Shown: piece after piece, positions 1 through 6,756 of the stretch
Numbering within the stretch: position 1 is the stretch's first letter
How the letters are laid out: each line of letters opens with the position of its first letter
From: Halorubrum halodurans
GTDB taxonomy: Archaea > Halobacteriota > Halobacteria > Halobacteriales > Haloferacaceae
Direction of reading: 5' to 3'
Assembly: GCF_002252985.1 (NCBI RefSeq)
Contig: NZ_NHPJ01000003.1
Location: 1-45,791 of the forward strand
DNA length: 45,791 nt
Translations under genes and position numbers: made by a program
Notes under the pieces: model-generated
Seen by the model: only the letters and a program-made list of their open reading frames with translations
What the model was told of the DNA's origin: nothing
The model's database searches: none

Positions 1-1
1 C

Positions 2-595
2 GTCGCCGACCCGGACCCGAAGCCGGAACGGCCGACGAAGGCCGAGAGCGGTGGCGGGGTCGACGAAACCGACGGCGGCGAGACCGACGGGACGGTCGGC
101 GGCGGCGACGCTGCCGGTGCCGCTGACGACGATGCCGCTGGTGGCGACGACGCCGAAGGCGGCGAGGACGGCGCTGACGGCGACGCCGCTGGTGCCGCTG
201 ACGCCGGCGACGCTGGCGACGGAACCCCCGAGAACGCGGCGGATGGGTCCGACGGCGGAGGGGACGCGGCCGACGGCGAGGCCGGTGAGGACGGGGCGGA
301 GGAGTCCGTCGGCGACGACGCGAACCTTCCCGACGACGAGAGCGACGGTTCCGGCGACGGGAAAACGGGAACCAGGGACGCTCCCGGTGACGCCGAGGGC
401 GGAGACGACGGTTCCGCCGACGGCGATGGCGCCGACGCCGGCGACGAGGACGACGACGCCGAAGCGAAGGAGTCCACCGACGGGAGCGAGAGCGGCGACG
501 GCTCCGGTGACGACGACTCCGGTGACGACGCCGGAGGTGACGGGGGTGGCGACGGGGCGGATGGCCCCGGAGACGACGATGACCGATCGTCGTGA
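2..595 (+). CDS. C-terminal part of a highly acidic, low-complexity protein (cut by window edge)
   Basis: The frame starting at base 2 is open to a TGA at 593-595 and gives about 197 residues. These are almost entirely Asp, Glu, Gly, Ala, Ser and Thr, with short recurring units such as GDD, DGD and DAG. The visible part begins with a Pro/Lys-containing stretch (ADPDPKPERPTKAESGGG) that looks like the end of an ordered domain leading into a disordered tail. No domain, membrane segment or catalytic motif is visible, so I do not recognise the protein. Acidic disordered tails are common in haloarchaeal proteins. Codon third positions are strongly G/C, as expected for coding sequence. The stop overlaps the start of the next small gene. 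The opposite frame over the same bases is Thr/Pro/Arg-rich and looks like a shadow. Confidence 0.75.
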   Translation, partial: VADPDPKPERPTKAESGGGVDETDGGETDGTVGGGDAAGAADDDAAGGDDAEGGEDGADGDAAGAADAGDAGDGTPENAADGSDGGGDAADGEAGEDGAEESVGDDANLPDDESDGSGDGKTGTRDAPGDAEGGDDGSADGDGADAGDEDDDAEAKESTDGSESGDGSGDDDSGDDAGGDGGGDGADGPGDDDDRSS

Positions 596-770
596 GCGAC
601 GGCGCGCCCGAGAGAACTCCGAATCGTCGCCGAACCTGCGGAACGGCCACCGGGCCGGCCGGCTCGAGTCGCTCGTCGCGGGGCCGTGGATCACGAAACG
701 TCGCGTGCTCCTGACGCTGTTCGCCGCGCTCCTGGCGCTTCTCGGCTACGGACTGGTTTTCGGGCTCTGA
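579..770 (+). CDS. Small single-span membrane protein, unknown function
   Basis: A 63-residue ORF whose ATG lies inside the end of the preceding gene (17-base overlap), so translation is probably coupled. The N-terminal half is rich in Arg and polar residues (MTDRRERRRARENSESS). Residues about 42-63 form one hydrophobic helix (RVLLTLFAALLALLGYGLVF) that ends two or three residues before the stop. The arrangement suggests a C-terminally anchored membrane protein with a basic cytoplasmic part. A longer reading of the same frame from base 51 runs through the acidic gene in the wrong frame and is rejected. I do not recognise the family. Pairing with a polyacidic upstream protein may be meaningful (opposite charge), but that is inference. 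Confidence 0.5.
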   Translation: MTDRRERRRARENSESSPNLRNGHRAGRLESLVAGPWITKRRVLLTLFAALLALLGYGLVFGL

Positions 771-792
771 GACGTCCCGGATCGCGTCCGAT

Positions 793-1497
793 TCACGGCT
801 CGAGCAGCGCCTCCAGCTCCCGATCGACCCGATCGCGTCGGTCGTCGAGGACGGCGAACCGATCGCCGCGAAGCCGCTCCAGCCACCCCAGCAGCCTGGC
901 GGCCCAGGCGAGCTTCCGCGCCTTCATCGGGTCCACCTCCGGATCGTCGAACGCCCAGCCCGGAAAGGTCAGCCGTCCGGCACCGGCGTGGTCCGCGAGA
1001 AACGCGGCGCGGTCGCCGTCGGTGAACCCGCCGACGTTGTACACCGGACCCACCGGGGCCGCCTGGGTCGTCGTCAGGGTGTGATCGGCGTCGAACCGCG
1101 GGAGCCACTCGCGGACCGCGGGGACGTTGTCGCCGTGGGCGTGCGCGGCGACCGGCACCCCCCGCTCGGTCAGCTCGACCGCGGTCTCGGGGTTCTTGTC
1201 GAGGTCGGTGACCAGACAGTCGACGGCGACCCCCGCCTCGAGCAGCACGTCGGCCGCCGTCGACGCCGCGACGACGACGTCGGCCTCGCGGGCGCGGCGG
1301 ATCTCCTCGTCCTCGCGGAGACACGGCGCGCCCCCGGCGACGGCGACGGTCCGGCCCTCCCACCCGTCGAACCGCGAGAGGTCGAACGGCGTCGACAACC
1401 CGGCGGCGACGTCGCGAGCCGCCTCGTCCGCGTCGCGGTCGAACCCGAGATCGGCCAGGATGGCCTCGTAGACGGGCTCGAAGGTCTCGAAGTTCAC
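793..1497 (-). CDS. mptE: 6-hydroxymethyl-7,8-dihydropterin pyrophosphokinase, MptE type (DUF115)
   Basis: A 234-residue protein of the archaeal DUF115 family. MptE transfers pyrophosphate from ATP to 6-hydroxymethyl-7,8-dihydropterin, giving the substrate for dihydropteroate synthase. Recognisable features are the N-terminal MNFETFEPVYEAIL, the nucleotide-fold segment VAVAGGAPCLREDEE, the VTDLDKN and HAHGDN motifs and the C-terminal FPGWAFDDPEVDPMKARKL. I place the start at GTG 1497, because an almost perfect Shine-Dalgarno (GGAGGTGATC, 1509-1500 on the minus strand) precedes it by two bases. The frame stays open further upstream, but that part reads as Arg/Pro-rich non-family sequence. folP lies 177 bases upstream on the same strand, which supports the pathway assignment. 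Confidence 0.88.
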   Translation of the reverse strand: MNFETFEPVYEAILADLGFDRDADEAARDVAAGLSTPFDLSRFDGWEGRTVAVAGGAPCLREDEEIRRAREADVVVAASTAADVLLEAGVAVDCLVTDLDKNPETAVELTERGVPVAAHAHGDNVPAVREWLPRFDADHTLTTTQAAPVGPVYNVGGFTDGDRAAFLADHAGAGRLTFPGWAFDDPEVDPMKARKLAWAARLLGWLERLRGDRFAVLDDRRDRVDRELEALLEP

Positions 1498-1499
1498 GG

Positions 1500-1523
1500 G
1501 ATCACCTCCGACGTCGCGTCGGA
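1500..1523 (-). promoter_or_regulatory. Strong Shine-Dalgarno partly inside a hairpin, mptE leader
   Basis: On the minus strand, bases 1523-1507 form a perfect 7-base-pair stem (TCCGACG / CGTCGGA) with a three-base loop CGA. The last three bases of its 3' arm are the first three of the Shine-Dalgarno GGAGGTGATC (1509-1500), so the fold would occupy part of the ribosome site. Most genes here look leaderless, so a leader with a full anti-16S match is unusual and fixes the start at 1497. A TATA-like CATATTCAC lies about 70-75 bases before the start. Structural control of translation is inference. Confidence 0.6.
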
Positions 1524-1674
1524 CGGTCGGCGGCCCGATCCGTCGCGGCGGCGCTGCCGCTCGCGGTCGTGAATATGGTATGGGCCGAAGTGGCACAGAG
1601 TACCCCTACCCGCGTGCCCCTTCGGCGTCCGGTTGAAGCGTTGTCCACACGACGGCATAAACTTTCTCTTACTT

Positions 1675-2868
1675 CTAGGTGTCGTCGATCGTCGCGAGCG
1701 CGGCGTCGAGCGGCTCCGAAACGCCGGAAACGGACGACACGACCGACGAGAGCCCGTCGGCCGTGCCGACGAGGAGTCCGCGATCCGCGTCCCCGCGCGC
1801 CCCCTCGGCGCCCGTGGCCGCCTCCGCGTCCGCGCTCCCGGCTCGCCCTCCGACCGCGAAGGCGGCGGCGTCCCCGTCGGCGGCCGCCCGGAGCGCGCCG
1901 ACCGCCTCCGGCGACAGTCCCGACAGCTCGTAGGTGTGGACGACCGCCCCGTCCGCGACCGCCCGCGGCGCGTCGAGTCGGTCGAGGTGGCGCTCGGCCT
2001 CGCGGACCGTGGTCACGTCCAGCTCCTCGGCGGACACCGGACCGTCGTGGCTGGGGCGGCTCCGGGCGAACGTCTCGCCGACCAGCGCCGCGTCCCGCGT
2101 CTCGGCCACGTCGTGGGTACGGATCACGTGTGCGCCGCGCTCGACCGCCATCGAGGTGGCCGCGAGCGACACCGGGAGGGCCTCCTCGGTGCTTCGTCCC
2201 GCGATCGTCTTGAGGAAGCTCTTGCGGTTGATCGAGACGAGGAGCGGGCGGCCGTAGCCGCGGAACTCCCGCAGGCGGCGGAACGTCTCGCGGTCGTCGG
2301 CGTGGGTCTTCTCGACCGACCAGCCGCCGAAGGCGGGGTCGAGGATCGTCTTGTCGGTGAAGCCGTTCATCGAGAGCGCGTCGTATATCTCGTCGACGTC
2401 CTCGATCGCGCCCGGCCGCTCGAGGTCGGGCGGCGACGCCATCTTCGAGACCGCGGCGTCGTGTTCGCGACACACCCGCGGCATCTCCGGGTCGGCGAAC
2501 CCGCAGACGTCGTTGACCATGTCGAACCCGCGCGAGAGCGCCGCGTCCGCGACCTCGTGGTATCGCGTCTCGATCGACCAGACCGCGTCGCCCGAGGTCG
2601 ACTCGAGCGTCTCGATCGCGACGTCGAGCCGTTCCAGCTCCTCCTCCGCGGAGAGCACGTCGAGGTCCTTGTTCGCGGACTCGAGCCCCACGTCGACGAT
2701 GTCGGCTCCCTCGCCGATCAGCTCCTCGTCGACGTACTCGGCGGCCTCGCCGGGATCGTCGTACACGCTCGGGTCGTACGGCGACTCCGCCGAGACGTTC
2801 AACACGCCCATGATCCGGGGCGGGTGGTCGTCGCCGATCCCGAGGCCCGCGGCGTCCACGTTTCGCAT
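1675..2868 (-). CDS. folP: Dihydropteroate synthase
   Basis: A 397-residue TIM-barrel protein that condenses dihydropterin pyrophosphate with p-aminobenzoate (or an archaeal aryl amine). The family opening is seen at residues about 20-35 as RIMGVLNVSAESPYDP, the haloarchaeal form of GVLNVTPDSF. Further motifs are GADIVDVGLES, MVNDVCGF, the conserved ILDPAFG loop and the C-terminal THDVAETRDA. About 120 residues follow the barrel, longer than the bacterial enzyme; this tail ends in an Ala/Gly/Asp-rich segment. I start at ATG 2868, because the open frame up to base 3384 runs through the palindromic repeat element and is Arg/Pro/Ser-rich noise. It lies upstream of mptE, so the two genes together supply tetrahydrofolate-type cofactors. 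Confidence 0.9.
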   Translation of the reverse strand: MRNVDAAGLGIGDDHPPRIMGVLNVSAESPYDPSVYDDPGEAAEYVDEELIGEGADIVDVGLESANKDLDVLSAEEELERLDVAIETLESTSGDAVWSIETRYHEVADAALSRGFDMVNDVCGFADPEMPRVCREHDAAVSKMASPPDLERPGAIEDVDEIYDALSMNGFTDKTILDPAFGGWSVEKTHADDRETFRRLREFRGYGRPLLVSINRKSFLKTIAGRSTEEALPVSLAATSMAVERGAHVIRTHDVAETRDAALVGETFARSRPSHDGPVSAEELDVTTVREAERHLDRLDAPRAVADGAVVHTYELSGLSPEAVGALRAAADGDAAAFAVGGRAGSADAEAATGAEGARGDADRGLLVGTADGLSSVVSSVSGVSEPLDAALATIDDT

Positions 2869-2951
2869 ACCGGATCGAGGGTCGCGACTCTTAAAGCCCG
2901 CCCGGAACCGGCGGGCGAGGGGACGGACGATCCACCGCAACGATCGCCGGG

Positions 2952-3207
2952 GCGGTGGCGTCGCCGGCGGCTCCGCCGCCGGCTTCAAGCGAGAGCTTCG
3001 CTCTCGCCCTGCGCCTCCGAGCGTCCGATAGGGCGCGAGGAGTCCGCGAGGTCGCCGGCGGCGAAGCCGCCGGCTGCCAGAGAATCTTTGATTCTCGCTG
3101 GACGCGGTGAGCGGTGAAACCGCGAACCGCGAGGCTGGGGAGGCGTGAGGTGCGGGACGGTCGCGGTCGGGTGGGACTTTGGACGTGTTCACCGCGCCGG
3201 CAACGAC
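2952..3207. repeat. Modular intergenic palindromic element, copy A
   Basis: This fills most of the 394-base gap between the divergent genes folP and 3263. It is homologous to 32140-32405. Shared blocks in order are GCGGTGGCG (2952-2960), a hairpin block (3010-3050), a 48-base G-rich block (3131-3178, about 42 of 48 bases identical to copy B) and TCACCGCGCCGG plus AACGAC (3189-3207). Copy A carries extra palindromes at two joints. At 2961-3009 are GCCGGCGGCTCCGCCGCCGGC-like and GCGAGAGCTTCGCTCTCGC stems. At 3051-3130 are GGCGGCGAAGCCGCC, GAGAATCTTTGATTCTC and a GCGGT...ACCGC stem that ends exactly where the G-rich block begins. No convincing coding potential is seen on either strand. Confidence 0.8.
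3010..3048 (+). other. Conserved long stem-loop inside repeat copy A
   Basis: Predicted pairing from the ends inward: TGCG (3010-3013) with CGCG (3045-3048, one T-G wobble); a small internal loop; CTCC (3015-3018) with GGAG (3039-3042); tandem G-A mismatches (3019-3020 against 3037-3038); GCGTCC (3021-3026) with GGGCGC (3031-3036, one T-G wobble); loop GATA. Copy B folds identically with changed bases that keep pairing. Strand is assigned only for description. Confidence 0.65.
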
Positions 3208-3231
3208 ACCCACCTCTGGATCCGACGGTAC

Positions 3232-3239
3232 CGTTTTGT
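3232..3239 (+). promoter_or_regulatory. TATA-like box for the SHOCT-type gene
   Basis: CGTTTTGT is centred about 28 bases before ATG 3263 and lies just after the end of repeat copy A. The spacing fits a leaderless transcript. Confidence 0.45.
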
Positions 3240-3262
3240 CCGTCTCCGCCGAACCCGGCCGT

Positions 3263-3712
3263 ATGACCGACTCGTCCCCGCTCGAACGCGCGAGAGCGAA
3301 CGCCACCGAGATCGCCTCGACCGTGGTCACGGGCGTCTGGCTGGCCGCGCTCTTTCTCGACGTCGAGTGGTGGCTCCCGCTCATGCTGTTCGGTTACGTC
3401 GTGGTCGTCCCGGTGGTCTCGATGCTCTTCGACGAGGAGGGGGAAGCGGACGACTCGACGGAGACCGCCACGGAAACCGCACGCGAGGACACGAGAGCCC
3501 GAGGGATCGACGAGGACGGCGTCACCGAGGGCAACGCCGACGCGATCGACCGCCTCCGAGCCCGGTACGCGGAGGGCGACCTGACCGACGAGCAGTTCGA
3601 GCGCAAGCTGGACAGGCTGCTCGAGACGGAGACGCCGGAGGACGCGGCGGAGTGGCGGAAACGGGAGCAGGAGCGAGACCGGGAGCGCGCGCTCGACCGG
3701 GACCGGTCCTGA
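3263..3712 (+). CDS. Membrane protein with C-terminal SHOCT-type domain
   Basis: A 149-residue protein. Residues about 15-55 contain two closely spaced hydrophobic helices (TEIASTVVTGVWLAALFLDV and WWLPLMLFGYVVVVPVVSML). An acidic linker follows. Residues about 100-125 carry the short SHOCT-like pattern DAIDRLRARYAEGDLTDEQF, then a charged tail ending in DRDRS. SHOCT motifs are short helical segments, often at the end of small membrane proteins and thought to mediate oligomerisation; the function here is unknown. ATG 3263 was chosen from the TATA-like box 28 bases upstream. The frame is open upstream, but that part is repeat-derived. It stands alone, divergent from folP. Confidence 0.8.
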   Translation: MTDSSPLERARANATEIASTVVTGVWLAALFLDVEWWLPLMLFGYVVVVPVVSMLFDEEGEADDSTETATETAREDTRARGIDEDGVTEGNADAIDRLRARYAEGDLTDEQFERKLDRLLETETPEDAAEWRKREQERDRERALDRDRS

Positions 3713-3821
3713 CGGCTCGGAAACCCTCTGCCGCGTTCCGTTTCGGACACCTCTCCGCCAGCGCCTCCCCGGCGACCGCGGATCCGCCGAGTACCGGAAC
3801 CGCGGGCCCGGAAGGACGCGC

Positions 3822-3827
3822 TTTTAT
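3822..3827 (+). promoter_or_regulatory. TATA box for the 3851 operon
   Basis: TTTTAT is centred about 27 bases before ATG 3851. This places the transcript start at or near the start codon of the first gene of the trmJ-azlCD run. Confidence 0.6.
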
Positions 3828-3850
3828 CCGCGCCGCGACAAGCCGCGAGC

Positions 3851-4450
3851 ATGGCGAAAGTGAGCATCGGCCTCCGCGGCTGGCGGTTCGACGAGGAGGA
3901 GATCATCTCCGAGGACGGGGAGTTGAAGCCCCTCGAGGAGATCCCCGAGGAGCCCAGAGAGCGGCTCGTGCGGCTCGTCGGGCTCGTCGAGGAGCCGTGT
4001 GACGTCTGTTATCTCGAGTACGGCGAGGAGGAGGTCCACCGCAGCAAGGAGGCGGAGATCGTCTACGGCGAGCCGGGCGGGGAGGTCCTGCTCTGTCCCG
4101 ACCACGAGCCAGACTTCATCTACTGGTTCCGCGAGGCCGGCGGCAGCGACCACAAGGGGAGCCAGGAGTTCGGCGACCGCTTCCACGAGTGGGTCGCCGC
4201 CGGCAACGAGGCGCCCGACGGCTACGCGTCCGTCGAACACGTCGAGGAGGACCCCGACGGACTGCCCGACCTCCCGGACCAACACGAGATCCAGAAGCGT
4301 CTCGAGGAGGACTTCGAGGGCGACCGGATCGACATCCGCGCGCTCGCCGGCGAGAAGCCCGCCGAGGACGCCGAGGACGACCGGCTCACCGAGGAGGAAC
4401 TCTCCGACTCCGACGTCGACCTCTCGACGGAGTACCCATCGAACCGATGA
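3851..4450 (+). CDS. Conserved haloarchaeal protein with a putative zinc site
   Basis: A 199-residue acidic soluble protein that I recognise only as a haloarchaeal conserved protein. It opens with MAKVSIGLRGWRFDEEEI. A CDVC pair at about residues 51-54 and CPDH at about 80-83 could together bind one metal ion (CxxC...CxxH). Around them are WFREAGG and the repeated acidic runs of the C-terminal third, which is probably disordered. No signal peptide or membrane segment is present. Its stop overlaps the ATG of trmJ by four bases, so it is the first gene of a translationally coupled operon. A role with the tRNA methyltransferase is possible from position alone; nothing in the protein proves it. 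Confidence 0.8.
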   Translation: MAKVSIGLRGWRFDEEEIISEDGELKPLEEIPEEPRERLVRLVGLVEEPCDVCYLEYGEEEVHRSKEAEIVYGEPGGEVLLCPDHEPDFIYWFREAGGSDHKGSQEFGDRFHEWVAAGNEAPDGYASVEHVEEDPDGLPDLPDQHEIQKRLEEDFEGDRIDIRALAGEKPAEDAEDDRLTEEELSDSDVDLSTEYPSNR

Positions 4451-5274
4451 GCGAGGAGGACGCGGAGGGGACCGGCTCCACGGACGACGCGGGGGCCCCG
4501 TCCGTCCGGCGGAAGCCGGTCGTGGTCGTCGTCGAACCCGAGACGCCGGGCAACGTCGGCACCATCGCGCGGGCGATGAAGAACTTCGGGCTCTCCGACC
4601 TCAAGCTGGTCGATCCGCCCGAACTCGACGAGGACGGCGAGGCGTACGGCTTCGCCGGCCACGCCCGCGAGGACGTGCTGCCGAACGCCGACGAGGTGAC
4701 CTTCGAGGAGGTCGTCGAGAACTACCACACCGTCGGCACCACCGCGATCACCGGCGAGGACGACCGCCGCCACGAGCGGTGGCCGTTCAAGACGCCCGAG
4801 GAGTTGCGGGAGTCGCTCGCGACCGTCGACGCGCCGACCGCGATCGTCTTCGGTCGCGAGGGGCGCGGGCTCAACAACGAGGAGCTCTCGCGGCTCGACG
4901 AGGTGTGTTCGATCCCCGCCGCCGACGACTACCCCGTGCTCAACCTCGGGCAGGCGGCGACGGTGCTCCTCTACGAGCTCCGCGACCTCACCGTCGAGGA
5001 GACGCAGCTTCCCGACACCGCGGTCACCCGCGCGCCGGAGGAGGACGTGGAGCGGCTCCACGACCTCTTCGGCGACTTCCTCGCGGCGACGGGCCAGCGC
5101 GAGCACCGCCGCGAGAAGAACGCGCTGTTGATGCGCCGGCTGCTCGGCCGCGCGCACCCGACCGAGCGGGAGGTCCACTCGCTTCTGGGGACCGTTCGGA
5201 AGGCGACGACGAAGCTGGAACACGCCGACTACCTCGCCGCCAAACACGACGAGCCGGCCTACCCCCGCGAATGA
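4447..5274 (+). CDS. trmJ: SpoU-class tRNA 2'-O-methyltransferase, TrmJ-like
   Basis: A 275-residue SPOUT methyltransferase. TrmJ proteins methylate the ribose of nucleotide 32 in tRNA using S-adenosylmethionine. Three knot motifs are visible: PETPGNVGTIARAMKNFG (about residues 31-48, with the conserved Asn), FGREGRGLNNEEL and IPAADDYPVLNLGQAATVLLYEL. The C-terminal 80 residues are helical and match the TrmJ-type extension (EKNALLMRRLLGRAHPTEREVHSLLGTVRK). The first 20 residues are acidic and variable. I use ATG 4447, which overlaps the previous stop as ATGA; a longer reading from 4189 overlaps the previous gene out of frame. The stop again overlaps azlC by four bases. Confidence 0.92.
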   Translation: MSEEDAEGTGSTDDAGAPSVRRKPVVVVVEPETPGNVGTIARAMKNFGLSDLKLVDPPELDEDGEAYGFAGHAREDVLPNADEVTFEEVVENYHTVGTTAITGEDDRRHERWPFKTPEELRESLATVDAPTAIVFGREGRGLNNEELSRLDEVCSIPAADDYPVLNLGQAATVLLYELRDLTVEETQLPDTAVTRAPEEDVERLHDLFGDFLAATGQREHRREKNALLMRRLLGRAHPTEREVHSLLGTVRKATTKLEHADYLAAKHDEPAYPRE

Positions 5275-5969
5275 CCCGGACGGACGGGGACGTGCTCCAC
5301 GAGGACCTGGCCGCCGGCGTGCGCGACGTGACGCCGCTCATGCTCGGGATCGTCCCGTTCGCGCTCGTCGCCGGGATCGCCGCCGTCGACGCCGGGCTCA
5401 CGCTCGCGGAGGCGGTCGGCCTCTCGGTGATCGTGTTCGCGGGCGCGTCCCAGCTCGCCGCGATCGACCTCCTCGGGTCGAACGCGCCGCTCGCGGTCGT
5501 GATCGGCACCGCGGTCGTGATCAACCTCCGAATGATGATGTACTCCGCGTCGATCGCGCCGTACTTTGCCGACTACGCCCGCCGGACGCGGGCCGGGCTC
5601 GCCTATCTGCTCACGGACCAGGCGTACGCGCTCTCGATCGCCGAGTACGAGCGGAACGAGGACCGCAGCCGCTGGCGCTACTACCTCGGGGCGGCGGCGT
5701 CGCTGTGGATCGTCTGGCAGATCGGAACGGTCGTCGGCGTCGTCGTCGGCGCCGGCGTCCCCGACGCGTGGGGGCTCACGTTCGCCGTGCCGCTCGTGTT
5801 CCTCGCGCTCCTGGTCCCCGCGATGAAGGACCGACCGACGACGGCCGCGGGGATCGTCGGCGGCGCGGTCGCGGTCGTCGCCGCCGGGCTCCCGCTCAAT
5901 CTCGGCCTGCTGGTCGGCGCGCTGTTCGGGATCGCGGCCGGGATGGCGACGGAGGTGACGGCGACGTGA
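5271..5969 (+). CDS. azlC: AzlC family branched-chain amino acid exporter, large subunit
   Basis: A 232-residue integral membrane protein with about six to seven hydrophobic helices. Family marks are RDVTPLMLGIVPFALVAGI near the N-terminus, VFAGASQLAAIDLL, the INLRMMMYSASIAPYF segment, and LLTDQAYALSIAEY before a charged loop. AzlC works with the small partner AzlD as an exporter; branched-chain amino acids are the known substrates in Bacillus, while the archaeal substrate is unproven. The start ATG 5271 overlaps the trmJ stop (ATGA). The stop overlaps the azlD GTG in the same way. Confidence 0.92.
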   Translation: MTRTDGDVLHEDLAAGVRDVTPLMLGIVPFALVAGIAAVDAGLTLAEAVGLSVIVFAGASQLAAIDLLGSNAPLAVVIGTAVVINLRMMMYSASIAPYFADYARRTRAGLAYLLTDQAYALSIAEYERNEDRSRWRYYLGAAASLWIVWQIGTVVGVVVGAGVPDAWGLTFAVPLVFLALLVPAMKDRPTTAAGIVGGAVAVVAAGLPLNLGLLVGALFGIAAGMATEVTAT

Positions 5970-6322
5970 TCGCCGGGCTCGACGCGGTCGTCAGCGACCC
6001 GCGCGTCTGGGCGGCCATCGTCGTGATCGGAGCGTTCACCTACGGGATCCGACTCTCGTTCATCCACCTGTTCGGCCGGATCGACGCGGTGCCGCCGCGG
6101 GTCAAGCGGCCGCTCCGGTACGTCCCGCCCGCGGTGCTGGCGGCGCTCGTCCTCCCCGACCTGGTGACGGTGCGTCCCTCGGTCGCCGCGACGCTCCTCG
6201 ACGAGCGGCTGCTCGCCGGGGTCGTCGCCGGCGCCGTCGCGTGGCGGACCGAGAACGTGTTCGCGACGATCGGGGCGGGCATGGGCGCGCTGTGGCTGCT
6301 TCGGTTCGTCCTCCTCGCGTGA
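5966..6322 (+). CDS. azlD: AzlD family exporter, small subunit
   Basis: A 118-residue hydrophobic protein with four predicted helices. It includes the AzlD signature AFTYGIRLSFIHLFGR and the Pro-containing RYVPPAVLAALVLPDL. It starts at GTG 5966, which overlaps the azlC TGA (GTGA). AzlD is the obligate partner of AzlC, and size and order match the family. It is the last gene of the four-gene run that starts at 3851; the next gene is on the opposite strand after 16 bases. Confidence 0.92.
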   Translation: MIAGLDAVVSDPRVWAAIVVIGAFTYGIRLSFIHLFGRIDAVPPRVKRPLRYVPPAVLAALVLPDLVTVRPSVAATLLDERLLAGVVAGAVAWRTENVFATIGAGMGALWLLRFVLLA

Positions 6323-6338
6323 TCCTCTCCCCGCGGGT

Positions 6339-6710
6339 TCACTCGGGGATCCGTTCGGGATACCGACGGGCGATCAGAAGCACGGCGACGCCGCAGACGA
6401 CCGCGACCCCGACCGCGCTCTCCGCGCTCACGAACGGACGAGCCGGCGGCACGGAGTACGACACCGCGGCCGCGGCGAGCAGGGCGTAGCCGACCGCGGA
6501 GCAGCCGAGGAGCACGGGACGCAGCGCGGCTCGACGCCAGAGCCGGAGCCACGTCGCGACCCCGGCGACCGCGCCGCCGACGACGCCGGCCGGGAGCCCG
6601 ACGAGCGCCGAGAAGGCGATCCTCGCCGAAAGGAGTTCGGTGACGAGCACGGCGACGAGGAGAAACGTCGTCAGCGCGGTCCCGAGCGTCGCGACGGCAC
6701 GTCCGGACAT
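6339..6710 (-). CDS. Haloarchaeal four-helix membrane protein, unknown function
   Basis: A 123-residue protein with four hydrophobic segments (about residues 8-30, 35-57, 64-86 and 100-115) separated by short loops. An Arg cluster WLRLWRRAALRP lies between helices 2 and 3. I do not recognise the family. A TATA-like TTATATAC lies on the minus strand 22-29 bases before ATG 6710, so it probably has its own promoter although the gene at 6757 lies just upstream on the same strand. It converges with azlD. Confidence 0.75.
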   Translation of the reverse strand: MSGRAVATLGTALTTFLLVAVLVTELLSARIAFSALVGLPAGVVGGAVAGVATWLRLWRRAALRPVLLGCSAVGYALLAAAAVSYSVPPARPFVSAESAVGVAVVCGVAVLLIARRYPERIPE

Positions 6711-6731
6711 GCCGCCGGATTCGCCGTGAGC

Positions 6732-6739
6732 GTATATAA
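6732..6739 (-). promoter_or_regulatory. TATA box for the 6339-6710 gene
   Basis: The minus strand reads TTATATAC, centred about 25-26 bases before ATG 6710. It sits in the 46-base gap behind gene 6757. Confidence 0.6.
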
Positions 6740-6756
6740 CTGCCCCGTCGAACCGA

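Noticed and set aside
1633..3117. Long plus-strand ORF opposite folP
   Set aside because: It is an antisense shadow, a result of high GC, and is rich in Arg/Val/Asp without domain structure.
2869..3384. N-terminal extension of FolP up to base 3384
   Set aside because: It would translate palindromic repeat copy A into Arg/Ser/Pro-rich sequence with no family similarity; ATG 2868 gives a normal protein.
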